Assembly: GCF_000720925.1 (NCBI RefSeq)
Contig: NZ_JOEE01000004.1
Span: 492,531 to 556,530 of the forward strand
Length of the DNA stretch: 64,000 nt
Source of the DNA: Phycicoccus jejuensis
Lineage (GTDB): Bacteria > Actinomycetota > Actinomycetes > Actinomycetales > Dermatophilaceae
Direction: 5' to 3'
Shown: one piece after another, positions 34,294 to 42,618 of the stretch
Numbering within the stretch: the first letter of the stretch is position 1
Layout: every line of letters begins with the position of its first letter
Made by a program: the position numbers and the translations under genes
Notes under the pieces: model-generated
The model's input: only the letters and a program-made list of their open reading frames with translations
What the model was told of the DNA's origin: nothing
Database searches by the model: none

Positions 34294-37200
34294 ATGGCGA
34301 CGGAACCGATGCCGGTCCGCGACGCGTTCGCGGCCGTGCTGCCCCCTCGCCGGGCCGCGCTCGCCGGGGGCTGGGCGAGCGCCGTCGTCGCCGTCCTCAT
34401 CGCGCTCGGGCAGCTCGACGGGCTCGTCTCCCAGGTCGTGACAGCCGGCCGGACCGTGTCGCTGGGCGGGCTGACCTCGCTCGGCGCGGTCCTCTCGCCG
34501 GGGGCGACCCGCGAAAGCTGGGCGCTCGTGGCGCCGACGGTGGCCGCCGTCCCCGGGATGGCCCGCTGGGTCGTCGCCTACGCCCTCGTCGACGTCGGGC
34601 TCGTCGCGCTGTACGCCCTCGGCGCGGCGGCCCTGCTGCGCCCGGCCGTCGCGGGGTCCTCGCGCGGGCGGCCCTGGTGGGTCGCCGCCCTCGTGCTGCT
34701 CGGCGTCGGGGCGGTCGCCGACCTCGTCGAGTCCGCGCTCCTCGTCGACCTCGCCGACGGCGCCGGCCACCCCACCGCGCTCGTCACGGCGAGCGCCGTC
34801 ACGTGGCTCGGGCTGCTCCTGGCCCTCCTCGCGGTCGTCCTCGCCGCCCGGCAGCACAGCGACACCCCCCGGGGACCGGAGCACGGGACGCCCTACGGAC
34901 CCTCGGACGTCCGCCGACCCTCCGGCCCCGCCCGCCGGGTCGTCGGCGCGCTCTACACCCACCGCTTCAGCCTGCTCGTCGTCGTCCCGTTCGCGGCCCT
35001 CGGGCTGGCCTCGGGCACCGACGTCCTCGACCAGCTGCCCGACGTGCAGCGGCAGTGGGTGGACTCCGGCCCGGCCCGGCACGCGCTGGTCAGCGGGGTG
35101 CTCACCGGGCTGGTCGCGGTCCTCGTCGTCGTCGTCGGCCGGCTGCGCAGCCACCACGTCGCGATGCGCGTCCTCGGCGACGGCCCGACACCGAGCGCGG
35201 CTCCCTACCGCAAGCCCTCGCTCCTGCCGTGGTTCGTGACGCTCGCGGTGCTCCTCGTCGGGCTGCCGCTCTCGCGGCTGCTCCTTGGCCGCTGGGACGT
35301 CATCGGGGTGAGGTTCGGCCTGGCCGTCGGCATCCCGCTCGTCGTGTGGGCCGGCTCGCTGTGGTGGCGCCGGCGCGGGGGCACGGTGCCGTGGAGCCCC
35401 TACCGCCGGCCGGTCACCGCGGAGCAGGCGGCGACGACCCGGGTCGTCGGCGACGTCCTCGGGGTTCTCGTGCTCGTCATCCCCGGTCTCGGGCTCGTCC
35501 GCGCGTTCACGGCGCCGGTGGCCCTCGGCAGCGGGGGGTGGAACCTCGCCCTCCTGCTGCTCGGTGCCGTGGGAGCGGTCCTCACCTGGCCGCTCGCCCG
35601 GTGGGTCGCCGGCCTCCTCGGTCGCCACGCCCCGGAGGACCTGCTCGTCGCCCTCGTGCCGGGCCGGGTGCTGGGCGAGACCTCGCAGCAGCGCTCGCGG
35701 CTCGCGGGCTGGCTCCTGCTCGCGCTCGGCGTCGCCCTCTTCGTCGTGCTCGGTCTCTTCCCGGAGGGGAGCGCCGAGCGGCTGGGGGTCATCGGCGTCA
35801 TGCTCCTCGCGGTGACCGCCGTGGCGCTGCCGCTCGGGGCCACCGTCATCCTGCTCCAGGGCGGCGGGGCACCCGACCTCCTGTCGCGGCCGATGACCCC
35901 GGTCCTGCGCACCGCCCCCGTCATGACGCTCGTGCTCCTGTCCGGCCTCGTCGTCGGGCTGACGGGCAGCGACGCGAGGGTGCACGGCCTGCGCACCCTC
36001 GCCGAGAGCGCCCCGGACCCCGCGGCCCGCCCCGACCTCGCGAGCCGGCTCGGGACGATGCTCGACGAACCCGGCTGCGGCACGGCGTTGCCCGGGACGT
36101 CGTACCGGGTCCGTCCGCTGTTCCTCCTCGCCGCCGAGGGCGGCGGCATCCGGGCGGCGGCCTGGACCGCGCTCGGGACCGACGCGCTGCACGCCGCTGG
36201 GGGTGACTGCGCCGAGGCGCTCGTGTCGTCCGGGGCCAGCGGTGGGGCCGTCGGTCTCACGGTGTCGGCGTTCGCCGGCACGAGCGGGCAGGCCTTCCCC
36301 GCGGTCGAGCGGATGGCCGGCCCGGACGCGCTCGGTTCGGCGGTGAGCGGCCTCCTCCTGCGCGACCCGCTGCGCTCGGTCACCGGCCTGGCCTTCCCGA
36401 CGTCGGGGGAGAGCGGCTGGGTCGACCGCGCCGGGCTGATGGAACGGGCGTGGGAGCGCGCCGTGCCGGGGCTGCGGACGCCCTACCTCGCGCCGCCGGA
36501 CGGACGGGTCACCGGCGCCCTGGTCCTCAACTCCACGTCGGTGGCGACCCGGTGCCGCACCCTGCTCAGCCAGGTCGGGCTCGAGACCGCCCCCGATGCG
36601 CGCGACTGCCGGACCCCCACCGCGGTCCCCGACTCGGTCGACCTCCTCGCCACGCTGCGCACGGGGTGCACCGGCCGGTCACCGGCGCTGCGCGCGAGCA
36701 CCGTCGCGCTCCTCGCCTCGCGCTTCCCCTACGTCACGCCGTCGGGCGTCGTCGCGACCGGGTGCCCGGACGGCGGGGAATCGCCCGACACGCAGCAGGT
36801 CGTCGACGGCGGCTACGCCGACAACGACGGGCTCGGGACGCTCGTCGACCTCGCACCCCGGTGGCTGCCGGCTCTGCGGGCGCACAACGCGGACGTGGTG
36901 GCCGGACGTGTGGACGCCCCGCTCGTGCTGCCGGTCCTCGTCTACCTCGACAACGGCGAGGGCAGCGACCTCTCGGCCGTCCCGGCCGGGGCGACGAACG
37001 AGGTCCTCGTGCCGCTGCTGACCAAGGGGGCGGCGACGGCGGGGCTGTCCTCGACGGACACCCAGCTGCACCGGGCGCTCGACGTCCTCGCCACGCGCGA
37101 CGTCGTCCCCGGCTGCGAGGACGCCTCGGGCGCGGTCTGCAGCGCGCTGGAGCGCTGGCGCGGCCCGGCGGTCAAGGTCTTCTACCAGCCGACCCGGCCG

Positions 37201-37473
37201 TCCATCGCGGCCCCGCTCGGCTGGGTGCTGTCGCGGGAGTCGCTGCGGACGCTGCGGTGCGCGCGCGACGACCAGGTCGCGGGCACCGGCCTGACGCCCG
37301 TCGCGAGCGGGGCCTGCGACACCGCACCGGCGGTCGCGTCCGAGGGGCTCGCGCCCACCGTCGTCGCCGAGGCCTGCACGGCCGCCGACCGCGACACCTC
37401 GCCGCTGTCGGCCCGCGGCTACGGGACGATGCGTTCGGCGCTCTGCCTCGCCCGCGGGGCGAGCGGCGGCTGA
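34294..37473 (+). CDS. Large polytopic membrane protein with C-terminal patatin-like hydrolase domain
   Basis: 1059 residues with two parts. Residues 1-560 hold about 13 hydrophobic helices (for example 24-45, 91-113, 127-150, 165-185, 225-245, 262-283, 311-330, 338-357, 385-405, 416-436, 471-490, 497-521, 540-558). Residues about 600-900 are patatin-like: oxyanion loop EGGGIR (616-620), nucleophile Ser649 in GASGG, and catalytic Asp838 in DGG. The Ser-Asp dyad of a lipid acyl hydrolase is therefore complete. The rest (900-1059) has several cysteines. An odd number of helices would put the hydrolase outside. ATG 34294 has GAGGAGGT 4 nt upstream. Substrate and physiological role are unknown. 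Confidence 0.85.
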   Translation: MATEPMPVRDAFAAVLPPRRAALAGGWASAVVAVLIALGQLDGLVSQVVTAGRTVSLGGLTSLGAVLSPGATRESWALVAPTVAAVPGMARWVVAYALVDVGLVALYALGAAALLRPAVAGSSRGRPWWVAALVLLGVGAVADLVESALLVDLADGAGHPTALVTASAVTWLGLLLALLAVVLAARQHSDTPRGPEHGTPYGPSDVRRPSGPARRVVGALYTHRFSLLVVVPFAALGLASGTDVLDQLPDVQRQWVDSGPARHALVSGVLTGLVAVLVVVVGRLRSHHVAMRVLGDGPTPSAAPYRKPSLLPWFVTLAVLLVGLPLSRLLLGRWDVIGVRFGLAVGIPLVVWAGSLWWRRRGGTVPWSPYRRPVTAEQAATTRVVGDVLGVLVLVIPGLGLVRAFTAPVALGSGGWNLALLLLGAVGAVLTWPLARWVAGLLGRHAPEDLLVALVPGRVLGETSQQRSRLAGWLLLALGVALFVVLGLFPEGSAERLGVIGVMLLAVTAVALPLGATVILLQGGGAPDLLSRPMTPVLRTAPVMTLVLLSGLVVGLTGSDARVHGLRTLAESAPDPAARPDLASRLGTMLDEPGCGTALPGTSYRVRPLFLLAAEGGGIRAAAWTALGTDALHAAGGDCAEALVSSGASGGAVGLTVSAFAGTSGQAFPAVERMAGPDALGSAVSGLLLRDPLRSVTGLAFPTSGESGWVDRAGLMERAWERAVPGLRTPYLAPPDGRVTGALVLNSTSVATRCRTLLSQVGLETAPDARDCRTPTAVPDSVDLLATLRTGCTGRSPALRASTVALLASRFPYVTPSGVVATGCPDGGESPDTQQVVDGGYADNDGLGTLVDLAPRWLPALRAHNADVVAGRVDAPLVLPVLVYLDNGEGSDLSAVPAGATNEVLVPLLTKGAATAGLSSTDTQLHRALDVLATRDVVPGCEDASGAVCSALERWRGPAVKVFYQPTRPSIAAPLGWVLSRESLRTLRCARDDQVAGTGLTPVASGACDTAPAVASEGLAPTVVAEACTAADRDTSPLSARGYGTMRSALCLARGASGG

Positions 37474-37483
37474 GCCGCGCCGG

Positions 37484-38062
37484 TCAGGAGGGGTACTCGC
37501 CCCGCGCGACCATCGGGACGGGACGACGGCTGCGGCGCAGCTGGAAGACGCGCATCACCGCGTACGAGACGCTGCCCTTCGGCACGCCGTCGGCGCCGAA
37601 CTTCTCGACGAGGCGGCTCTTGAGGCGGCGCCACATGAGCACGGTGTCGATGACGACGAGGAGGACGGCGCCCCACGTGAGGTAGACGCTCGCGGCGAAG
37701 ATCGCCGGCTGGTTGACCAGGCTGAGCGCGAGGACGATGAGCATCACCGGCAGGAGGAACTCGCCGAGGTTGCGGCGGGCGTCGACGAAGTCGCGGATGT
37801 AGCGACGGACCGGCCCGCGGTCGCGCGGCGGGAAGTGCGTCTCGTCGCCGGTCTCGAGGGCGCGGCGGACCTTGGCCAGCTGCTCGCGGCGCTCCTGCCG
37901 GTCGCGGCCACGGGCGGCCTTGCGGTCGGTGACGACGAGCGGACGCTTGCGGGCGGCCTCCTGGTCGCGCCGCTTCGGCGTGGGGCGGCCCTTGGCGCCC
38001 TCGCGGGCGGCCTGCGCCTGCTCCGCGGGAGCCTCTTCACTCGACTTGCTGCGTCCGAACAC
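37484..38062 (-). CDS. DUF3043 family membrane protein
   Basis: 192 residues. A long, very basic N-terminal region (KGRPTPKRRDQEAARKRPLV, QERREQLAKVRRALETGDE) leads to RGPVRRYIRDFVDARRNLGE and two transmembrane helices (about 113-133 and 136-155), then a basic C-terminal tail. This arrangement is diagnostic for DUF3043, found across actinomycetes and of unknown function. GTG 38062 is preceded by TAGAGT with a 7-nt gap. It is convergent with the patatin fusion (10-bp gap). Confidence 0.9.
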   Translation of the reverse strand: MFGRSKSSEEAPAEQAQAAREGAKGRPTPKRRDQEAARKRPLVVTDRKAARGRDRQERREQLAKVRRALETGDETHFPPRDRGPVRRYIRDFVDARRNLGEFLLPVMLIVLALSLVNQPAIFAASVYLTWGAVLLVVIDTVLMWRRLKSRLVEKFGADGVPKGSVSYAVMRVFQLRRSRRPVPMVARGEYPS

Positions 38063-38069
38063 GGATCCA

Positions 38070-38145
38070 ACTCTAGGTGCATCCGCGGGGTGCCTCCGTC
38101 CGCCCGGGGCGCGAGCGCCGCCGGCGCCCCGCGGGTCGGTAGGGT
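38070..38145. promoter_or_regulatory. Divergent DUF3043 / M20 peptidase promoters of leaderless type
   Basis: TAGAGT (38075-38070) faces the DUF3043 GTG with a 7-nt gap, and TAGGGT (38140-38145) faces the peptidase GTG with an 8-nt gap. No Shine-Dalgarno precedes either start. Confidence 0.55.
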
Positions 38146-38153
38146 CTCGAGGC

Positions 38154-39515
38154 GTGACCGACGTGCTCCCCGACGCCCAGAAGACCGCTCTCCGCGAGCG
38201 CATCCGCGAGCTCATGCCGCAGGTCCGCGCGGACCTCGAGGCGCTGACCCGCATCCCGTCCGTCTCGCTCGACGCCTTCGACCAGGCCCACGTGGAGGCG
38301 AGCGCCGAGGCGACCGCCGAGCTGCTGCGCGGCGAGGGGCTCGAGGTCGAGATCGTGCGCGAGGGCGGCCGGCCCGCGGTCATCGGCCACCGCCCCGGGC
38401 CGCCCGGCTCGCGCACCGTGATGCTCTACGCCCACCACGACGTCCAGCCCCCCGGTGACGAGGCGCTCTGGGACAGCCCGCCGTTCGAGCCGACCGAGCG
38501 CGACGGCCGGCTGTACGGCCGCGGCGCCGCCGACGACAAGGCCGGCGTGATGGCGCACGTCGCCGCGCTGCGCGCCCACGGCGACGACCTGCCCGTCGGC
38601 GTCACGGTCTTCGTCGAGGGCGAGGAGGAGATCGGCTCCGACTCGCTCCCGACCATCCTCGAGCGCCACGGCGAGCGGCTGCGGGCCGACGCCATCGTCC
38701 TCGCCGACAGCCAGAACTGGGACGTCGGCGAGCCGGCCCTCACGACGACGCTGCGCGGGATGATCCGCGTCGTCGTCACCGTGACGACCCTCGACCACGG
38801 CGTGCACTCCGGGATGTTCGGCGGCGCCGTCCCCGACGCCATCACCGCGCTCGTCCGGCTCCTCGCGACGATGCACGACGACGCCGGTGACGTGGCGGTC
38901 ACCGGTCTCGACGCGGGCGAGGCCTCCGACCTCGACTACCCCGAGTCGCGGCTGCGGGCCGAGTCCGGGCTGCTCGACGGCGTCGAGGTCATCGGCACCG
39001 GGTCGCTGCTCTCGCGCCTGTGGACCCGCCCGGCGATCACGACGATCGGCCTCGACGTGCCGACGATCGAGCGCTCCTCCAACACCCTCGTCCCCTCCGC
39101 CCGGGCGAAGGTGTCGATGCGCCTCGCGCCGACCCAGGACGACCTCGCGGCCTTCGAGGCGCTCAAGGCCCACCTGCTGGCGAACGCGCCGTGGGGCGCG
39201 CGGGTCGAGGTCGAGCTCGAGGAGCGCGGGCTCGGCTTCGCCGCCGACGCGCAGGGCCCGGTCTACGACCAGGCGCGCGCCGCGTTCACCGACGCATGGG
39301 GGACCGAGCCGGTCGACATCGGCGTCGGCGGGTCCATCCCGTTCGTCGCCGCGTTCGCCGAGCGCTTCCCCGACGCCGCGATCCTCGTGACGGGCGTCGA
39401 GGACCCCGACACCCGCGCGCACGGCGCGAACGAGTCGCTGCACCTCGCCGAGTTCGAGGCGGTGTGCCTCGCCGAGGCGCTCCTCCTCGCCCGTCTCGGC
39501 GCACTCCCCGCCTGA
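38154..39515 (+). CDS. M20 family dipeptidase
   Basis: A two-zinc peptidase of 453 residues. The motif VMLYAHHDVQPPGDEALW supplies the first His and the bridging region; LYGRGAADDKAG carries the metal Asp; FVEGEEEIGSDSL has the catalytic Glu-Glu; ATTT-like dimerisation domain residues follow, and HGANESLHLAEFE ends the zinc site. Such enzymes cleave dipeptides or N-acyl amino acids. GTG 38154 is used with the TAGGGT box upstream. The next gene starts 17 bases on and is probably co-transcribed. Confidence 0.93.
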   Translation: MTDVLPDAQKTALRERIRELMPQVRADLEALTRIPSVSLDAFDQAHVEASAEATAELLRGEGLEVEIVREGGRPAVIGHRPGPPGSRTVMLYAHHDVQPPGDEALWDSPPFEPTERDGRLYGRGAADDKAGVMAHVAALRAHGDDLPVGVTVFVEGEEEIGSDSLPTILERHGERLRADAIVLADSQNWDVGEPALTTTLRGMIRVVVTVTTLDHGVHSGMFGGAVPDAITALVRLLATMHDDAGDVAVTGLDAGEASDLDYPESRLRAESGLLDGVEVIGTGSLLSRLWTRPAITTIGLDVPTIERSSNTLVPSARAKVSMRLAPTQDDLAAFEALKAHLLANAPWGARVEVELEERGLGFAADAQGPVYDQARAAFTDAWGTEPVDIGVGGSIPFVAAFAERFPDAAILVTGVEDPDTRAHGANESLHLAEFEAVCLAEALLLARLGALPA

Positions 39516-39532
39516 CCGAGAGAGGACCGACC

Positions 39533-40576
39533 GTGGCCCAGGGCACGTACGTCGAGGACGACTTCCAGCGCGACACCAACTACATCGAGGACCGGGTGAC
39601 CGTCGACGGCGCCGGCGAGCACGAGTGGCCGGTCGAGGCCGGCCGCTACCGGCTCGTCGTCGCCCGGGCCTGCCCGTGGGCGAACCGGGCGATCATCGTC
39701 CGGCGCCTGCTCGGGCTCGAAAACGCGATCTCGATGGGCATCTGCGGCCCGACGCACGACGCCGACTCGTGGACCTTCGACCTCGACCCCGACGGACTCG
39801 ACCCCGTGCTGGGCATCCCGCGGATCAAGGATGCCTACGAGAAGCGCTTCCCGGGGTACCCGCGCGGCATCACGGTGCCCGCCCTCGTCGACGTCCCGAG
39901 CGGCGAGGTCGTGACCAACGGCTTCGCGCAGATGACCCTCGACCTGTCGACGCAGTGGCGCGAGCACCACCGCGCCGGCGCGCCGGACCTCTACCCCGAG
40001 GCGCTGCGCGAGGAGATGGACGCGGTGATGAAGCGCGTCTACACCGAGGTCAACAACGGGGTCTACCGCTGCGGGTTCGCCGGCACCCAGGCGGCGTACG
40101 AGGCCGCGTACGAGCGGCTCTTCACGGCGCTCGACTGGCTCGAGGAGCGCCTCGCGACCCGGCGCTACCTCATGGGCGAGACCATCACCGAGGCCGACGT
40201 CCGGCTCTTCACGACCCTCGCGCGCTTCGACGCGGTCTACCACGGGCACTTCAAGTGCAACCGCAGCAAGCTGAGCGAGATGCCGGTCCTCTGGGCGTAC
40301 GCCCGAGACCTGTTCCAGACCCCCGGCTTCGGCGACACGACCGACTTCGTGCACGTCAAGAGCCACTACTACGAGGTCCACCGCGACATCAACCCGACCG
40401 GCGTCGTGCCGGCGGGCCCGGACCTCGCCGGCTGGGCGACGCCGCACGGCCGCGAGGAGCTCGGCGGACGGCCCTTCGGCGACGGCACGCCGCCCGGCCC
40501 GCCGTCGGCGGGGGAGCGCGTCCCGACCGCGCACAACCCGCACGTCGGCGACGACGGGCTCGTCCACGCCGGCTGA
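39533..40576 (+). CDS. Xi-class GST / glutathionyl-hydroquinone reductase-like protein
   Basis: 347 residues with an N-terminal thioredoxin-like domain bearing the catalytic Cys47 in ARACPWANRAIIVRRLLGL and a C-terminal helical GST domain (ITEADVRLFTTLARFDAVYHGHFKCNR). The CPWA motif and the DFVHVKSHYYEVHRDINPTG tail are signatures of S-glutathionyl-(hydro)quinone reductases. Actinomycetes generally use mycothiol instead of glutathione, so the natural thiol may differ. GTG 39533 has GAGAGGA 8 nt upstream. Directly downstream lies the palindromic promoter of the next unit. Confidence 0.9.
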   Translation: MAQGTYVEDDFQRDTNYIEDRVTVDGAGEHEWPVEAGRYRLVVARACPWANRAIIVRRLLGLENAISMGICGPTHDADSWTFDLDPDGLDPVLGIPRIKDAYEKRFPGYPRGITVPALVDVPSGEVVTNGFAQMTLDLSTQWREHHRAGAPDLYPEALREEMDAVMKRVYTEVNNGVYRCGFAGTQAAYEAAYERLFTALDWLEERLATRRYLMGETITEADVRLFTTLARFDAVYHGHFKCNRSKLSEMPVLWAYARDLFQTPGFGDTTDFVHVKSHYYEVHRDINPTGVVPAGPDLAGWATPHGREELGGRPFGDGTPPGPPSAGERVPTAHNPHVGDDGLVHAG

Positions 40577-40582
40577 CTCGTC

Positions 40583-40629
40583 TGTCAACCATCCCTTGAC
40601 ATCGGGGCGACGTCAAGGGATGGTTGACA
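40583..40629 (+). promoter_or_regulatory. Nested palindromic promoter-operator of the two-gene unit
   Basis: TGTCAACCATCCCTTGAC (40583-40600) and its perfect 18-bp complement (40612-40629) flank an 11-nt centre. Each arm is itself a dyad, GTCAA-N7-TTGAC, giving four half-sites. A consensus -35 TTGACA (40596-40601) sits at the inner edge of the left arm; after exactly 17 nt a weak -10 GATGGT (40619-40624) lies in the right arm, 6 nt before ATG 40631. A protein filling both arms would block the promoter. The sequence shows the symmetry; repression by the HTH protein encoded just downstream is inference. Confidence 0.8.
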
Positions 40630-40630
40630 C

Positions 40631-40858
40631 ATGACCGCGCAACGCACCGCCCTCGGCGGCGGCACAACCCTCGTGCTCGTCGGCCTCGTCACCTTCTGGC
40701 TGAGCCGGGTCGTCGAGTCCGGCTTCGTCCACGGGCTGTTCCAGGGGATGACCGTCGCCCTCATGGTGCTCGGCGCCGCGACCATCGGCAGTGGGCTGTG
40801 GGGCCGGGCCTCCGGCGGCGACCGGCTCTGGCTGCCGAGCCGCGACCGTGACGCCTGA
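40631..40858 (+). CDS. Small two-helix membrane protein
   Basis: 75 residues from ATG 40631, which follows the operator by one base. Two hydrophobic helices are visible (about 8-26 and 33-55; TTLVLVGLVTFWLSRVVESG and GLFQGMTVALMVLGAATIGS), then a short basic-aromatic tail. No motif reveals function. The message would be leaderless. Its end overlaps the start of the HTH gene by 11 bases, so the two are likely co-translated, perhaps as membrane component and regulator of one response. Confidence 0.7.
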   Translation: MTAQRTALGGGTTLVLVGLVTFWLSRVVESGFVHGLFQGMTVALMVLGAATIGSGLWGRASGGDRLWLPSRDRDA

Positions 40859-41396
40859 CCCGCTCGCGCCCGCGACCGTGACCGACGAGGCGCTGGCCGA
40901 CCGTCTCGCCCGCGTCGTGCTCGGGCCGGTCGAGGCGCAGGAGGCGCCGGACACCCTCGCGCTCGTCGCGCGCTCCGCGAGCGCGCACGCGGCCACCCGC
41001 GACCTCCTGCAGCAGGCGGTGGCCGCGGCCCGGGCCGACGGCCGCAGCTGGGCCGCCGTCGGCGAGGTCCTCGGCCTGAGCCGGCAGGCCGCTCAGCAGC
41101 GGTTCGGCGGGGTCGTCGACGACGGGCCGACCGAGGCGCAGGAGCGCTGGCTGGGCCCGGTCACCGCCTTCGACGAGATGCCCGAGCTCGAGCTGGCCGG
41201 GCGCCAGGGCTGGCGCACGGTCGGCGCCGGCATGCTGCGCCACCGGATGGTGCGGACGCCGACGCAGTGGGAGCACCGCCGGGTGCTCTGGTCACGCCCG
41301 GCCGCCGCGTACGAGGGCGACGGATGGGTCGTCGCGGTGCGGGCCTTCCCCTGGCTCTACCTCGTCCGGGACACCGGGCGGCCCGCCCAGGCGTGA
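40848..41396 (+). CDS. Helix-turn-helix protein of unknown role, probable regulator
   Basis: 182 residues from GTG 40848. Residues 66-87, GRSWAAVGEVLGLSRQAAQQRFG, form a helix-turn-helix typical of actinobacterial DNA-binding proteins that start with SWA-x-IG. An N-terminal helical region (ARSASAHAATRDLLQQAVAAARADG) precedes it. The C-terminal half (GWRTVGAGMLRHRMVRTPTQWEHRRVLWSRPA) is beta-rich and unfamiliar to me and may bind a ligand. Its position behind the four-half-site operator suggests autoregulation. Convergent with nadA, 6 bases apart. Confidence 0.75.
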   Translation: MTPDPLAPATVTDEALADRLARVVLGPVEAQEAPDTLALVARSASAHAATRDLLQQAVAAARADGRSWAAVGEVLGLSRQAAQQRFGGVVDDGPTEAQERWLGPVTAFDEMPELELAGRQGWRTVGAGMLRHRMVRTPTQWEHRRVLWSRPAAAYEGDGWVVAVRAFPWLYLVRDTGRPAQA

Positions 41397-41402
41397 GGCG
41401 CG

Positions 41403-42599
41403 TCAGTCCTTCGAGGTCTCGCCGGGGAGGGCGAGCATCCGGTCGAGCGCGACCTTCGCCCAGTGCGCGACCTCGGGGTCGACGCGGATCGGGTTGACGA
41501 CGCGGCCGTCGACGAGCGACTCGAGCGCCCACACGAGGTGCGGCAGGTCGATGCGGTTCATCGTCGAGCAGTAGCAGACGTTCTTCTCGAGGAAGAGGAT
41601 GCGCTGCTCGGGGAACTGCGCGGCGAGGCGCCGGACGAGGTTGAGCTCGGTGCCGACGGCCCAGGCCGTGCCCGCCGGGGCGGCGGCGATGGTCCTGATG
41701 ATCTTCTCGGTCGAGCCGACCTCGTCCGCGAGCTCGACGACCTCGTGACGACACTCCGGGTGGACGATGACCCGCACACCCGGCACCTCGCGGCGGGCGG
41801 CCTGCACCGCCTCGACCGAGAAGCGGCCGTGCACCGAGCAGTGCCCGCGCCAGAGGATCATCGTCGCGTCGCGCAGCTGCTCCGGGGTCAGCCCGCCCAT
41901 CGGGCGGTGCGGGTCCCAGACGACGCAGCCGTCGAGGTCGCCCCCGAGGTCGCGCACGTAGGTGTTGCGGCCGAGGTGCTGGTCGGGGAGGAAGAGCACC
42001 TTGCCGCCGTCACCGGCCTGCTCGAGCGCCCAGGTGAGGGCGGTGCGCGCGTTGGAGGAGGTGCAGACGGTGCCCCCGTGGCGCCCGGTGAAGGCCTTGA
42101 TGGCCGCGGAGGAGTTCATGTAGGTGACCGGCACGGTCGTGTCCGCGACGCCCGCGGCGACGAGCTCGTCCCAGCACTCCTGCACCTGGTCGAGCGCCGC
42201 CATGTCGGCCATCGAGCAGCCGGCGGCGAGGTCGGGCAGGACGACGGTCTGGGCGTCGGAGGTGAGGATGTCGGCCGACTCGGCCATGAAGTGCACGCCG
42301 CAGAAGACGACGTACTCGGCGTCCGGGCGGGCCGCCGCCTCCTTGGCCAGCTTGAAGGAGTCGCCGGTGACGTCGGCGATTTCGATGACCTCGTCGCGCT
42401 GGTAGTGGTGCCCGAGGACGAAGAGGCGGTCGCCGAGGGCCGCACGGGCGATCCGGGCGCGCTCGACGAGGCCGGGGTCGGACGGCGCCGGCAGGTCGCC
42501 GGGGCACTCGACCCCCCGCTCGGTCGCGAGCTCGCGGCCCTGCCCGAGGACGAGGAGGGGGAGCGGGGCGTGCTGCGGCGTGCCGGTCGTGGTGGTCAC
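41403..42599 (-). CDS. nadA: Quinolinate synthase
   Basis: 4Fe-4S enzyme condensing iminoaspartate with dihydroxyacetone phosphate to quinolinate in NAD synthesis. It has 398 residues in three similar domains. Cluster cysteines are in VVFCGVHFMAES, HPECRHEV and KNVCYCSTMNR; substrate-binding YMNSSAAIKAF and LFLPDQHLGRNT are present. GTG 42599 is preceded by TAGGAT with an 8-nt gap and no ribosome site. nadB and nadC, usual partners, are not in the window. Confidence 0.96.
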   Translation of the reverse strand: MTTTTGTPQHAPLPLLVLGQGRELATERGVECPGDLPAPSDPGLVERARIARAALGDRLFVLGHHYQRDEVIEIADVTGDSFKLAKEAAARPDAEYVVFCGVHFMAESADILTSDAQTVVLPDLAAGCSMADMAALDQVQECWDELVAAGVADTTVPVTYMNSSAAIKAFTGRHGGTVCTSSNARTALTWALEQAGDGGKVLFLPDQHLGRNTYVRDLGGDLDGCVVWDPHRPMGGLTPEQLRDATMILWRGHCSVHGRFSVEAVQAARREVPGVRVIVHPECRHEVVELADEVGSTEKIIRTIAAAPAGTAWAVGTELNLVRRLAAQFPEQRILFLEKNVCYCSTMNRIDLPHLVWALESLVDGRVVNPIRVDPEVAHWAKVALDRMLALPGETSKD

Positions 42600-42618
42600 G
42601 GCGACCGATCCTAGGTGC

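Noticed and set aside
40583..40629. Reading the 18-bp inverted repeat as the terminator of the GST gene
   Set aside because: It contains a -35 with exact 17-nt spacing to a -10, sits one base from the next ATG, and its arms are dyads, all better explained by a promoter-operator. Dual use is not excluded.
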